NCBI GenBank assembly: GCA_018466975.1
Contig: CM031555.1
Location: 124,001-188,000, forward strand
DNA length: 64,000 bases
Direction: 5' to 3'
From: Sparassis latifolia
Taxonomy: Eukaryota; Basidiomycota; Agaricomycetes; Polyporales; Sparassidaceae
A program made the position numbers and the translations under genes. Within the stretch, counting starts at the first letter, position 1, and each line of letters begins with the position of its first letter. Below the pieces are notes generated by a model, which saw only the letters and a program-made list of their open reading frames with translations, was not told the DNA's origin and made no database searches. Shown piece by piece: positions 45,525-57,770 of the stretch.

Positions 45525-46196
45525 CGTCTTACATGCTGTACTCGTCTCTGACTAGGTAATAACTGTTTATTAGGTTGAGCCCATGTAGGATGCGACACGC
45601 ACCGCCATGACTTGTTTCTGTCAATATGTGACATCAGGAACCAATGAAGACTTCTGTCAAGGACAGTCAGAATAAACCGAGCCAGATAACGCCTCTAATT
45701 TTAATGGAGAGAACATACCGGACAGAGAACGTTAGGACTGCCAACCGGTGTCTAAGCAACCTTTAGAACGTCCTGGGAGGGATCTAAACGGTGAACTAAT
45801 AAACTAAACGATAGGACATTGCCGAGATAGGCGCCCGATGTTGAACGGGCGACATGGAATTTAATAATATTAATTTGGCATAGCATAAGTTACCAAAACC
45901 CTCAAAAATACCTATAGGCTAACTTAGCCTATAGGTATTTAAATTATCTTCACGATAAATGCGGGCAGATTATTGCCGCGGTTCTCGCTAATTGACATGC
46001 ACGCTTGTCGTTGACGTTCGTTGGGCTCTGTATACACAGTTCTGAACGAGATCTGAGGTCTTAAAACCTCCACGCGTCCCTATTGTACGGTACTCTCAAA
46101 GCAAAACTCACAACCGCCAACCTTCGAACATCTTGACTTTGGGCAGGTGTAGCCACAGGACTTTGAATCTTTGGCACCTCGCTGTGCTCGGTAACT
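45525..46196. other. AT-rich intergenic region with a palindrome
   Basis: No gene. It contains the inverted repeat at 45906-45940 in locally AT-rich DNA, then the promoter of VPS11. Confidence 0.5.
45906..45940. repeat. Perfect 16-bp inverted repeat with 3-base loop
   Basis: AAATACCTATAGGCTA (45906-45921) is followed by ACT and then the exact reverse complement (45925-45940). It would form a hairpin or cruciform. It is followed by no T-run typical of bacterial terminators and sits between a pseudogene and VPS11, so its role is unknown. Confidence 0.8.
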
Positions 46197-49100
46197 ATGA
46201 CGGCGCAACCTGTGGCAGCAGCTCCAGCAGTGAGTCTGCACCATAGCATACCATACGTGTTGGTCTAATATCGACAAAGTGGAAGTTCTCGTTCTTCGAT
46301 GCCGCACCAGTGAAGGATGTCCATGACCTGGGAAGCTCTCCTGAAATATTCAGGGTGCGCCGTGCTTAGTAACTTGTTGAGTTTGACCAACACGCATGCG
46401 CAGAAAGCCCCAGAGATCTCTGCGGTTATTTCGACCACTGTAGGCTCCCTCGTCGCAGACATCCATGGAAGCGTGTACCAGCTCAACCGTGACTTTGAGA
46501 CCACGAGGAGCTGGCTAGCGCACACCGGCGGACGCGTGACGCACATGGCCGAGCGGAAGAGCATTCTCATCACGCTAGGTGAGGAGGACTCGGCGCGCCA
46601 TCCATTCCTGAAGGTATGGGATCTCGAGAATGCGGATAAGACTGGCGCGCCCACCCTCCTGCGCTCTACGAAAGTTCAGAGTGGTAACCGCCCTCACCCC
46701 GTAAGGCGACATACTTGACCAGAGTACTCGTTTCTCATATACCTCCAGGTGTCTACCATAGCGCTTTCGGCTGCTCTTTCATTTCTGGCAATTGGTCTAG
46801 GTGACGGGACTGTACTACTCTACCGTCATCTCGACCAATCCATTTTCTCTGGATCAACCTCACTCACCTCCCTCCCGAAACCGCGCGTCATCCACGAGTC
46901 GCCCGCGGAACCTATTACGGGGCTCGGGTTTAAGGAGCCAGACGAGGACAACCCGAATGTGTACCTCTTCATCGTCACCACGAACCACGTGCTCACATAC
47001 CAGGCATCGGGAAAGGGCAGCGGAAGTGCGCCGGCGGTAGTGGACGAGGTCGGGTGTGGGCTTGGCTGCGCGACGATGGACTGGCGCGCCAAGAACATGG
47101 TCGTGGCAAGGGATGAGGCCATCTATGTCTGCGGTATTGAAGGGCGCGGGGCGTGCTATGCATATGAAGGTGAGTTCGCGCTCCGCATAGCAACCTCGAG
47201 CTGACCCAATACCAGGATCCAAGTCGCTGGTTCATACACACCTAAACTACATGGTTATCGTCACGCCACCATTCGTACCCACTGCGTCTGCTGCTTCTGG
47301 GACTGTACGGGATTTTGTCGCGAAAAGCAGCGCGGGAAGTGTTCCTAAGGCAGACATCACAAAAGTCACTATCTTCGATCTGGAGAACCACTTCGTGGCA
47401 TACTCTGGAACGTTCACCGAAGGAGTGCGTGCAGTGATTTCAGCATGGAAGAAGATCTATGTACTCTCGAATGACGGGAAGGTGCGCATTTTTTCCATAT
47501 GCGTGCGATTCAGTACCTAGATCTTCACTATAGCTTTCGTGCCTTGAGGAAATTCCGACATCTGCGAAGTTGGATATGCTCTACCGCAAATCGCTGTACC
47601 ATCTGGCGCTGAATCTTGCGGAGACGCAGCACCTGGACCAGGCGAGCGTCGCGGACATACACCGGCAATTCGGCGACCATCTATATACGAAGGGCGACTA
47701 TGACGGCGCGATGCAACAATTCGTCAAGACGATCGGGAACGTCCAGCCGAGCTACGTCATCCGTAAGGTCGGTCTCGTCTCTTGCCTTCTATTCCGCGAC
47801 TCACCTTCACCGATTGGTGTATACAGTTCCTAGATGCCCAGCGAATACACAACCTCGTAACGTACCTGCAGGAGCTGCACGCTCTTGGACTTGCGAACTC
47901 AGACCACACCACCCTGTTGTTGAACACATACACGAAGCTCAAAGACGTCTCGCGCCTAGACAGCTTCATCAAGCGCGAGGCACGCCGAGCTTCGGATGGT
48001 GGGAAGGACGAACTTCCGTTCGATCTCGATACCGCTATTCGGGTATGCCGTCAGGCGGGCTACTTCGAACACGCATCATATCTGGCGAAGAAGTATGAAC
48101 GCCACGAGGATTATCTGCGGATACAAATTGAAGACGCAGGGAATTACAAGGATGCGCTCATGTATCTCCGACGACTCGGCACGGAAGCGGTGCGTAGGCT
48201 GCATGTGATCTTCATCGTAGTGTTTAGTCTCATGGTAGTCGCAGGCAGAAGCGAATCTGGCACGGTACGGCCGGGCCATGCTGGATAGTCTCCCCGAAGA
48301 GACTACCCAGCTCCTCATGGACATCTGCACGAGCCTCGCTCCACTTTCCATAGAGGCAGAAGAGCAACAATCCCCTGCAACTCGCCAGCCCAGTGCAGCT
48401 GCTCCCTCGTATCTCTCATATCTTGCCATAAATCGTGGCGCACCATCCGCTTCCTCTGAGACCGCCGTTCCGTCGTCAGCCTCCATGACCACTGTAAGAC
48501 CGGGTGACCCAATCCCTCCCTCTCGGCGGGACTCGCTGCACGACGTGTCGCGAGTGTCCACGCCACCGCCGGGAACACCAACAACCGCAACGCCCGCAAA
48601 AGCACGCGCAACGAGCGTCAAACGACCGTCCCCTAAGCTCTATTTTGCGCATTTTGTCGACCACAGGGACCACTTCGTGCGATTCCTTGAGACCGTCGCG
48701 TTGCGCCGGTGGGGCCAGAGTACTGACGCGCCAGAGGTCGCGGTGGAGGCCGACCCAGATGCGGACGAGCAGGCGGAGAAGCGCGACCAGACCGCAGTGT
48801 GGAACACATTGCTTGAACTGTACCTTGAGCAAGCGGACGCAAACGCCGAGGCGGAGTCGGGTGGCGGGAAGGTACTGAGTGTGTTGCAAAGTACAGTGCC
48901 GTACGATCCTACGCACGCGCTCATCCTTTGCTCCACGCGCTCGTTCACGCCCGGGCTCGTACTCCTGTGGGAGCGGATGGGCATGCACGAAGACGTATTG
49001 CGGTTCTGGATGGAGCGCGCTCGCGAGGGCGCCCCGGGGGCATCGGCAGAGGTTGTGCACCGTCTCGACACGTATGGCGAGGCACGGCCACAGCTGTATG

Positions 49101-49814
49101 CGCTCGTGCTACGCTTCCTGACGTCCACACAAGAGCTGCTTGCTGCGCACTCCGCGGACGTCCAGCGGATATTGCGACATGTGGACGAGGCGCACATCAT
49201 GCACCCGCTCGGCGTTGTACAGGTGCTGAGCAGGAACGGCGTGACAAGCGTCGGGCTTGTGAAGCAGTGGCTGATCGAGCGTATCACACAAGGGCGGGAC
49301 GAGGTCCAAATGGTATGTTATCTTATTGTAAACTCGTGTTGTGAGATAGCGGCGTGATGACATGGTATGATACAGGACCAGCAACTCATTAGCTCGTACA
49401 GATCAGAGACACAGGCAAAGCTGAAACAGGTCGAGGAGCTTTCAGACCCAGAGCGGCCTCGCGTCTTCCATGTTACCCAATGTTCCGCATGCGGCGGGCA
49501 GCTCGACCTTCCGAGCGTGCACTTTATGTGCAACCATAGCTATCACCAACGGTTCGTGTGTCCAGTCCATCTCAACCCTGGCGATCCTGATTATATATCT
49601 CAGGTGTCTCCCTGAGCAAGACACTGAATGTCCGAATTGTGCACGGGCGCATGCACTGGTGCGCGAGATTCGCCGTAACAACGCGCGCCTCGCTGGCCAG
49701 CACGAGCTGTTCCTTTCAGAAGTGCGCGAGGGTGGATTCGCTTCGCTAGCCGCCGGATTTGCTCGGGGTTCAATGAACGTGGCGGCGTTGGATGATGTGG
49801 ATGCTTTGGCATAG
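46197..49814 (+). CDS. VPS11: Vacuolar protein sorting protein Vps11 (HOPS/CORVET)
   Basis: Ten exons (46197-46229, 46280-46354, 46404-46700, 46749-47169, 47216-47481, 47534-47767, 47827-48189, 48245-49312, 49376-49551, 49604-49814) join without breaks into about 1047 residues. The N-terminal half is a beta-propeller ([47 protein letters not shown]). An alpha-solenoid with clathrin-repeat character follows ([49 protein letters not shown]). The C-terminus has the Vps11 [24 protein letters not shown], then HQRCLPEQD and CPNC. Vps11 is a shared core subunit of the HOPS and CORVET tethers for endosome-vacuole fusion, and its RING has been linked to ubiquitin ligase activity. Compared with family members, a Ser/Pro/Thr-rich insertion is visible around exon 8. 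Confidence 0.95.
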
Positions 49815-52540
49815 CAGCTGTATATTGCCATAATACCTTCCAGATATATTTTTCGTGTTTTCCTCTGGTTCTGGCTCGTTCTCATATCCATGCATGTGGG
49901 AATCCTCTTCATCAGCTAGAAAGACACAGTTTTTCGAGTTCCAGTTGCGCACGCGCACTTTGACGTGCCGAATAAGGAGCGCCGAGTGGTTGGAGCTTCC
50001 AGGAAACCCAAATATTGGGTTAAGGTTTCTCTGTGTCTACTTTCTCCTTATACGGCAAGTTCCTACCCAAATGCAGTAAGTACTTCGCGTCCGTCCTGCT
50101 GAAAGCGCCTACGTCATCATGCTTCACTTACTTCATCTACGTTCTAAACGAGCGAAACAGAGAGGGCGGAAACGGTGGGGGCAGTTCAATTTGGGGATCT
50201 CAGATCTCTCTGTATATAAGGTGGTCATCCCGCCTTCGAAGGGCCCTCCATCTTTCCCCCCTTCTTCCATCATCCAACAGCTAATTGAATGCGCCTATAA
50301 CCGTCGTGCGGCTCAACGCTTCTCAGTTCTACTCAGGAATAAATCTATATGATTTTCCCTATCATGCAGCCTGCTTCACTCCTTCCGACACGAGCGATAT
50401 CAGCGGACGGGCATAGTAACATATTTATTCCTCATATGTATTGGACAGACTACTGTACTTGGTAATGGGGCAAGCTTCTGGATCGTCCCAGAATTATGGA
50501 ATACGGTGAGCAGTATCATTCGATTCAAACGACCCTGCGTCACTGCGATTGAGTAACCAAGGGGAACTGGTGGCGCGCATACAAGGGATGATTTCAATTG
50601 CAGACTCGAGAACAGTGCTCGTAGTCGTATGTCGAAATTTCAACGGTCATGAATTCTTGTGTGCACCATGTGAGGTTCTGATTTGCATACTTACTGACTC
50701 CGGAACGGTTGGCAGGATTCGTACGATGGATTTTACAAACGGCACGACATGCAGGCACGCCAACGCGTCACTTCCTAGACAGACACCTGCCGTTGTAGCC
50801 GGTGTTGGTTGGACCTGCTCGTACGGCATATCGACGTCATTGCTCTGCCCAAGCCCAGCTGACATTAGCACGATCCCTCACCTCGTTGCCCGCATATCGG
50901 GCCAAGCAGTCCAGACATGGTTCGGAGATGCCACAGTGTGACTGGCGGTCATTGAGAGGCTACATCGGAGTCCTAATCGACGAGTGGAGTCACCGCACTT
51001 CGCACTTGTCTATGCGTCACCGTGGATCTTACGCGGGAGCAAGGTTAGCAAGCATGCAGCGTGGGCTCAGGTACGGTAGTGTATTGGCATAGGGTGTGGA
51101 GCGGCATATGACCGACACTGCTGGCGAACAGGGATCCGAATTCCGGAAGGGCCCAATGGGTGCACGATGCATAGCAGGTTCGTGGCATGAACGTTCATCC
51201 GGGCTGCTGGGATGGCCATGAGGCTTGCTGCCGCTCGATGACAGACGCGTGCAAGTTCCGGAGCTGGTTGAGATAGACTAGGATGTTAAGGGAAGAACGT
51301 TCAAGCGGGAGACCGGTACGTCCTCCGGTTGTGCAATTGTTGAGGGATATGTACTGAAATACGAGAGGCTATGAGCGATATTCTGCGACTTCGTTGACTT
51401 CGAGTACAGCATCGCGCTCTGCTCGCTGGAAGAGGAGAATGCACTCTCCCGCTACCGTATGGAGTCGGATACGACACAGAGTGGAGCGGGCGAAAGCGCT
51501 TCGATACCTCAAAACATCCAACACCTTGAGCTCACCTGACCAACATGAGCAAATTGAAGGACCACAAACGTCACAGAGCAATCGGCCATTCTGCAATGAA
51601 TGACGTCTCGGCAACTGGAAAGAAGACGGAGAGATATGGATATGCTCACTGGCACGATCCGTCCATTCCGTTCGACCCCAGTTATGTAGCCAATCGCCAT
51701 CCAAGGTGCTGCTGGCCCTCGGTGGACACTCCGGGTATGCTTGATTGCGAGCCAGATTGTCGCGAGGCGTAACACCGCGCTGCGAGCTGCCGCCGGATAG
51801 CGGCCTGATAACAGGCCATTGCTTGTAGTTCGCTCTGACATCGTGAGTAGTCAGGGGTCATCCTCGAAGTTGATGCTGATGAAGGTGTGCTGCATGATAC
51901 GTCAGATGGTGGTAGGCGTAGGCAGAGGTATGACGGGGTGGTACGACGCACCACCTGCTCCGGATGTCGATACAGCGCACAAGGACAAGCCAATCGCATA
52001 CGCTATCGGACGGTCCAGAGCCACGAAGCACGGGGGCTGGATTGCGCGAGACTCTGAATAGTCACCTCCGCAAATCACCATCGAGGGTAGAAGTCCTGGG
52101 CAATCGGGCGGTCCCGTAGACGGTCAGATCGAGGCGATCGCGACGCAGATTGCAGTGACGTTGTGCCTTGGTACTGTAGGGTCTTTGGTGAGTCTATCTC
52201 TATCACTTCTTGGTGTGGGGAAAATGAACGCATCGGGATTGGCTTGCGGAGAAGGTGATCCAGGCTGCTTGCTTGATTTCGGGCGCTGAAGTCGATGTGG
52301 AGCTAGAACGCGCGCCGAAATGCTTCCATGAGCAAATCATCAGTCGTCTTCAGCATCCCTCCGAGGTGAAAGGCTTGAATCTGAATGGTACGGTTCGACC
52401 GCGAGCTTCAATATTCAATCACGGTGAATGCACTCCTTGCAGCGTCGGAAATCGTACTCACCTGATACGCGGGCATAGGGACCAATGGGAGGAATGCATT
52501 TCGTCCGCTACGCTCTCCGCGGGTCCGCATCGCCACAGCG
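49815..52540. other. Long gene-poor stretch, 2.7 kb
   Basis: Many short frames (up to about 130 codons, for example 50549-50941 plus and 51509-51841 minus) but none with motifs, starts or splice continuity. Compared with the dense block to the left, this looks like decayed or regulatory DNA. No tRNA-like structure or repeat family was recognised. Confidence 0.4.
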
Positions 52541-53241
52541 TCGAGTCTAGACCAGGCCGCCGCGCATTTTGCGGAGGTGCAAGTGTGTCGAACTACAAAT
52601 TGAAAAGCCGAGGTGTTCCGGCACCGACTAGTCTAGACCGCCTCGACGCCTCGAGACAGGTATGGTGAGATCGGGGGAACTGGTATTGCTCCTATTCGAG
52701 GTGCGCAGAGTTGATGAAGACGGTGAGGAGGAATGGAGACGAGGACTTCGTTCGCAGATCAGGCCTCAGGTGCCGGTCTCATTGGGGTGAGGCGCGCGCC
52801 GTTGGAGTGAATTTCCGTCGAGAGGTGTTGGATTCAACTGCGACCCACGAGTGCCTGAGTGGGCGAGAACGTTTCTCGAGGTAATTTTGAGGGTCTAGAC
52901 CGCGACCCAATCGGGAATTCAACGCTCTCGCGATGCCTGGAGCAGCGGTTGCGCGGTCTAGACCGGAGTGCGGTACGTGTCTGAAAGAGGCTGCAAAATG
53001 GAGAGAAATTGCAGAGGGATAGAAGAGGGATCGAGGAAGAGTAGAAGGCGGAGCGCGAGGAGGAGCGGTGGAGACGAAAGGGAGAAAAAAAAAGCGGGGA
53101 GGAAGGAGCGAAAGCGGCAGGAGGGCCCGGGAGTCCGGCGGGGAAAGGCCGAAAACGGTCGGCGGGAGACGGCGGGGAATTTGGATACATATTAGAGGGA
53201 GCGACTGGTGTGACCGTCTAGCCTCTCTCTCCTAGATCGCC
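52541..53241 (+). promoter_or_regulatory. Upstream region of SKN7 with four GTCTAGAC palindromes and a purine-rich tract
   Basis: The 8-base palindrome GTCTAGAC occurs at 52545-52552, 52631-52638, 52893-52900 and 52956-52963, each followed by C and then G or A. The last copy extends to the 12-base palindrome CGGTCTAGACCG (52954-52965). From about 52985 to 53175 the plus strand is strongly purine-rich, as often seen near fungal transcription starts on the template-complement strand. Function is inferred from position only. Confidence 0.55.
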
Positions 53242-56220
53242 ATGGAGCAGCCTGGTCAATATTCTGCTCAGCGCCAGCTTTTCCCGTCCCAGCAGCTGCC
53301 CCCGCCGTCGCAGCTCGGGCTCGCATCTTTCTCAAGAACAAACACCCTTCCGCCCATCTCCTCGAATGCGAGGTACCCTCCCCCGACATACCCCCATCCC
53401 TCTCTCTCCTCCTCCGCGCCCCAACTCCCATCCTTCCCGTCCCCCTCGTCCTCCCAGATCCCCTGGAACACACACCGAACACCTTCCTCTCGCGACGAGC
53501 TCTCCCCCTCCCTCAGACAGCCTGATCCCCGATCTTCACACCGCATGGACCGAGAGCCCCAGACAGTCGCGCCCCCGCCCCCGGAGCAGAATCACGTCAA
53601 GCACGAGGGCGAGGACGGCATGCCCTCGACCAGTGACTTTGTCAAGAAGCTTTACAAGTGAGTGATCGCATTCTGCGCACTCCGCCTGCGCTGACGACCC
53701 CGCACCAGAATGCTCGAAGACACCTCCTTCCACGATGTCGTATCCTGGGGTCCACAGGGCGACTGCTTCGTGGTCAAGGACATGAACGAGTTCACAAAGT
53801 CGATCCTGCCCCGCATGTTTAAGCATTCCAACTTCGCCAGCTTCGTGCGGCAGTTGAACAAGTATGACTTTCACAAGGTGCGTCCCTGCTCGCCCCGTGC
53901 GTGCGCCGGCGGCTTATGCGCATGCTCATTCCTCGTTTCGCGCCCGCTGATGGCTTCGATAGGTCAAAAACACGGATGATAATCAGTTCGGAGAACACGT
54001 GCGTCGCGCGCATAAGTCTGCTGCCTCAGTGCAGCTGCTGACGGCGAGTTTGCTTGAATCGTGACAGAGTTGGACATTCCGACATCCTGACTTCCGCGCC
54101 GATCGCCGCGATGCGCTCGAGAACATCAAGCGCAAGGTGCCCGCAGCGCGCAAGTCGACCGGCGGCCGAAATGGCGCGTCACCGAGTCCTACTGCGAGTT
54201 CAGCCACCGTCGAGGCGTTGCAAGCGCAAATAGAGCGCATGGCAAACGACCAGGACGAGATGGCGGTACACATCCGCAACCTCGAGGAGAACTACCAGAA
54301 CGTTCTCGGAGAGATGGTCAACTTCCAGAGAAACATGGCACAACAGGACGGTCTTATGCAGAACTTAATACAGTATTTCTTGCAATTGGAGAATGGTGGG
54401 GGCCTTCCCTCCTCGTCGTAGCAAATACAAATGGCTAATGTGGATTCTGTCTTTTGTTTTCGGCGCCTCCTCTGTTCTCCATGTTTTTCTTGCCATTGCC
54501 ATGCATTAATGCATTCCCCCATCTAATCCATCCATGCGTTCATTTCGTTCTGTTTCGCTGCGCGCGTTCTAGGCAAAGTTAAAGCAGAAGAGCTGTCAAA
54601 TCCGGGTCAGCCTGGATTCACAGATGGAAATCCGTTCCTCCCCGCGCAAGAGGCTCAACGCATGATGGGCGCTTATCCGGATGGAGACATCGCCAGGGCC
54701 TCGCTCGCACAAATGAACGAGATCTCGCGTCGCGCAGAAGTCGCAGGGATGTCCTTCGCGACCACTTCGGGGGGCGCGGCCCCGCGCGGTCCAGGCCGGC
54801 CTTCTTCCAGCGCGTCGAGAATTATAGCCGCCGCCGCGGGCCTCGTCCCAGGCGGTGCATCCTCAGATGGCACCCCATCCGCCCCATGAGCCGTCAAGAT
54901 GTACTCGCGCGCATGGAGGAACTGCAGCGGGCCCGGCCTGCCTCCTCGCAAGGCCAGATCACGGCCCAGTCCATGTCGCAGTCCCTCTCCCAACCACAGG
55001 CCTCTTCCTCGTCCTCCTCCTTACAGATGCAGCCCACACCAGGAGGCGAGCAGCAGGACTTCGACGCGGACAGCTTCCTCATGCCCGGCGGGGACTACGG
55101 GCTCTCGCAGGGGAACCTCAGCCACGAGGGCCTGCAGATCTTTACCGTCGGGCACCTCATGCCCCGGTCCGCGCTCGACGACGACAACGGGAACTGGTCG
55201 TTCGACGGAAACGCGCTCAATGGCGTCGTTATGCCCACCCCCCAAGGTATGGGAGGCGATCCCGAGCAGGAGGGCGAGAGCGACCAGCAGCCGTTCATAC
55301 CCCCGTCCGCGCCTCCAGCGGGCTTCCCCAGCGGCAGCACAGCGGGCCCCAGCAACGCTGTTGCGTCGACATCAAGACCGGCCAGTGCGCAGACGCTGCG
55401 AGTACGTCGCTCGGCGTATGTCCCTGGGTGGGCCGTCCCGCCTCGTGTGCTCCTCGTGGATGATGACGCCGTGAGTCGTCGACTGTCCAGTAAGTTCTTG
55501 CAAGTGTTCGGGTGCACGATCGACGTTGCGGTCGACGGTGTCGGCGCTGTGAACAAGATGAACCTCGAGAAATATGATCTCGTGCTCATGGTGTGTTCCC
55601 CTATCCCCCTTTGCCTCTCGCCCCTTTTCTGACTTTTGCTCACAGGACATAGTCATGCCCAAGTTGGACGGCGTGTCCGCGACGTCGCTGATCCGCCAGT
55701 TTGACCACATGACGCCGATCATCTCGATGACGAGCAACTCGAAGCCGAATGAGGTCATCAAGTACTACTCCTCAGGGATGAATGACATCCTTCCCAAGCC
55801 GTTCACAAAAGACGGCTTGTTCGACATGCTCGAGGTGCGCTGTGCTTCCCTTCGTTCGACCTGCCGTTTATTGAATTCGCTGCGCAGAAACACTTGATGC
55901 ACCTCAAGGTGATTCAGACGATGTCCAAGGTACCGCGGTCGGTCGGGGTCCCGCCGCTGTCGGACAGCAACTTCGACCAGGCGCTGAGCGTCGCGAGCCC
56001 GTTCGCCATCCCGTCGGGCGAGGACGACGGGAAGATCAACCCGCTGGCAGGCATGGGCCTCACGGACGAGCAGTACAGCCTGATCCTGCAGAACCTCGTC
56101 AACGGCGAGTCATTCATGGGCATCGGCCCGCTCGAGGGCGCCGGCGGCGATAAGCGACCACTGGACGACGCGCCTGACGGCCGGGACGGCAAGCGGAGCC
56201 GCTTTGAGGTCGTCGAGTAA
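53242..56220 (+). CDS. SKN7: Response-regulator transcription factor SKN7 (Prr1), with one apparent frameshift
   Basis: Exons: 53242-53657, 53709-53877, 53963-53998, 54068-54395, 54573-55590, 55646-55834 and 55888-56220. The domain order is diagnostic. A Pro/Ser-rich start is followed by an HSF-type DNA-binding domain (TSDFVKKLYKMLED, FKHSNFASFVRQLNKYDFHK, SWTFRHPDFRADRRD), a coiled coil (VEALQAQIERMANDQDEMA) and a receiver domain (PRVLLVDDDAVSRRLSSKFL). The phospho-acceptor Asp is in VLMDIVMPKLDG, and the conserved Lys is in LPKPFTKDG. Skn7 receives phosphate from Sln1-type phosphorelays and controls oxidative, osmotic and wall stress genes. At about 54884, after GTPSAP, the frame shifts by one base at a run of four C; MSRQDVLARMEELQ continues in the next frame. 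With one base added the protein would be 829 residues. A sequence error is plausible. Confidence 0.9.
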
Positions 56221-56612
56221 GCGTGTGATCTCAAACTCGGTGTCGGTGTTGGCCAGCAACTGTTTCGCGGCCTTTCTGCGCCTCGTCCGTTCATTTTGTT
56301 CGTCCTCGCTTTGATGGTGCTGCATCTTTCTTTCCGCTAAGTTAATTCCTTCGCTTCTTGTAGACTTTTTTCGCGATGACATGACATGCTCACCCTCGCA
56401 ACGCCCTTCGCAGGCTTGTACTATAATTGTACGATGTACACAGACACGAGTACCGAGAATGAATACATGACGCATGATATACCTCGCTGCGCGTCCATCG
56501 AATGTTCTTCGTGCCCACCGCAAGGTCAGATGGCACTGCGCAGGTGACTAGCAAATGAAGTGCATTATATGTACATCTAGAATACAGGCGGGAATGCTGC
56601 CGGGAGGAGAAC
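56221..56612. other. 3' spacer between the convergent SKN7 and cis-prenyltransferase genes
   Basis: Convergent 3' regions. Short frames on the minus strand are shadows of the two genes. No separate gene. Confidence 0.5.
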
Positions 56613-57770
56613 CTACGACGAGCTCGCAGACGGCGAAGATGGGGATGGAGACGGCGCGAACCAGACCTTCCACTGGTAGTCAAGTATGATCGGCACGAAG
56701 TCGCGCAAGCCAAAGTCGGGCCAGTACACCTCGCTGAACTGCAGCTGCGTGCCTTCGCAGCACTGATCGCGAATCAGCGTCGGTGAGAGCTATAAACTGC
56801 ACCGGAAGCGCACCTGCCAGAGGAAAAAATCGCTCAGCCGCCGCACGCCGCTGGTGCGCACGAGAATGTCCAGGGGCGGGCTGCCGACCGCGGAAGTCAT
56901 AAGCCGCGACTCGATGTCGTCTTCGGTGATCTCGCTTCGGAGGGAGTTGTAAGTGCACGAGGGCGCCTGAGAAGTGGTTTGCGTACCTGGGGACGGGATC
57001 CTGCTTGAGCGCGTCCTGTATGGCGGAGTGCACGGCAGTCGCGATGTCGTCGCGCGCCCCGTAGGGCATGCATAGGTTGAGAATGGCTCTAGGGTGAGCG
57101 AAAGGTTAGCATGTGATGAAGCCCATATGATAGACGCATCGAAAACGACGGCTGGTAGAGCGCGTTGTGGATGAGGTCTGCAAGGTCTTGGTAATTTACA
57201 CGTACCTGGTATTATGACGAGTCGCTTCCTCCGCCTGTTTAACCGCTACCTGCACTCGCTCCGGAAGCATCTCCTTCCTGCCGAGCACGTTGAGTCGGAC
57301 ACCGTACTCGTCCAGTAGTTGCCTGGCACGCAGTCAGCATAGCGAACCGAGACAGGCCAACCGACGCACCCATGCTGGCAGAGCTCCAGCAGTTTGTTTT
57401 CCGCAAGGTCCATCAGCGCGTCCACCTCCTCCGGCGAGCGCTTGAAGTTCTCGATCGCAAACGCATACGCCGACACGCAGCGGATGTTCAGCCGTAAACA
57501 CACTTTGAGCACCTGAACAGACACTATCAGCCTAGCATGTCAACAACCACAACCAAAACGCACCCTCCGCAGCGCTTGGAAACCTTCCGAGTGTCCTTCG
57601 CGGACGTATTTTCCGTGCTTCCGCGCGTACCGTCGGTTGCCGTCCATAACGAAGGCAACATGTTGTGGGATGGGGCCTGCGGCGAGGATGGCGAGGACAA
57701 CATCTTCTGCAGCGCTGTACGCCTTCGCGGCGAGCCACCTGCAGCAGCTCGAAATAAGGCGTAGTAACAT
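56613..57770 (-). CDS. RER2: Cis-prenyltransferase (dehydrodolichyl diphosphate synthase, Rer2-like)
   Basis: Six exons on the minus strand (57770-57564, 57512-57370, 57322-57206, 57088-56987, 56934-56814, 56762-56613) give about 279 residues. The catalytic loop [17 protein letters not shown] holds the Asp-Gly-Asn-Arg-Arg motif of cis-prenyltransferases. Others are [32 protein letters not shown] and [15 protein letters not shown]. The last is the variant typical of eukaryotic dehydrodolichyl diphosphate synthases, where bacterial enzymes have RTSGE. The C-terminus has [15 protein letters not shown]. The enzyme adds isopentenyl units to farnesyl diphosphate to make dolichol precursors for ER glycosylation, usually with a NgBR/Nus1 partner. 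The N-terminal Cys-containing helix may bind membrane. The start could lie further upstream. Confidence 0.92.

Noticed and set aside
45906..45940. Rho-independent bacterial terminator
   Set aside because: There is no following T-run, and the context is a eukaryotic intergenic region.
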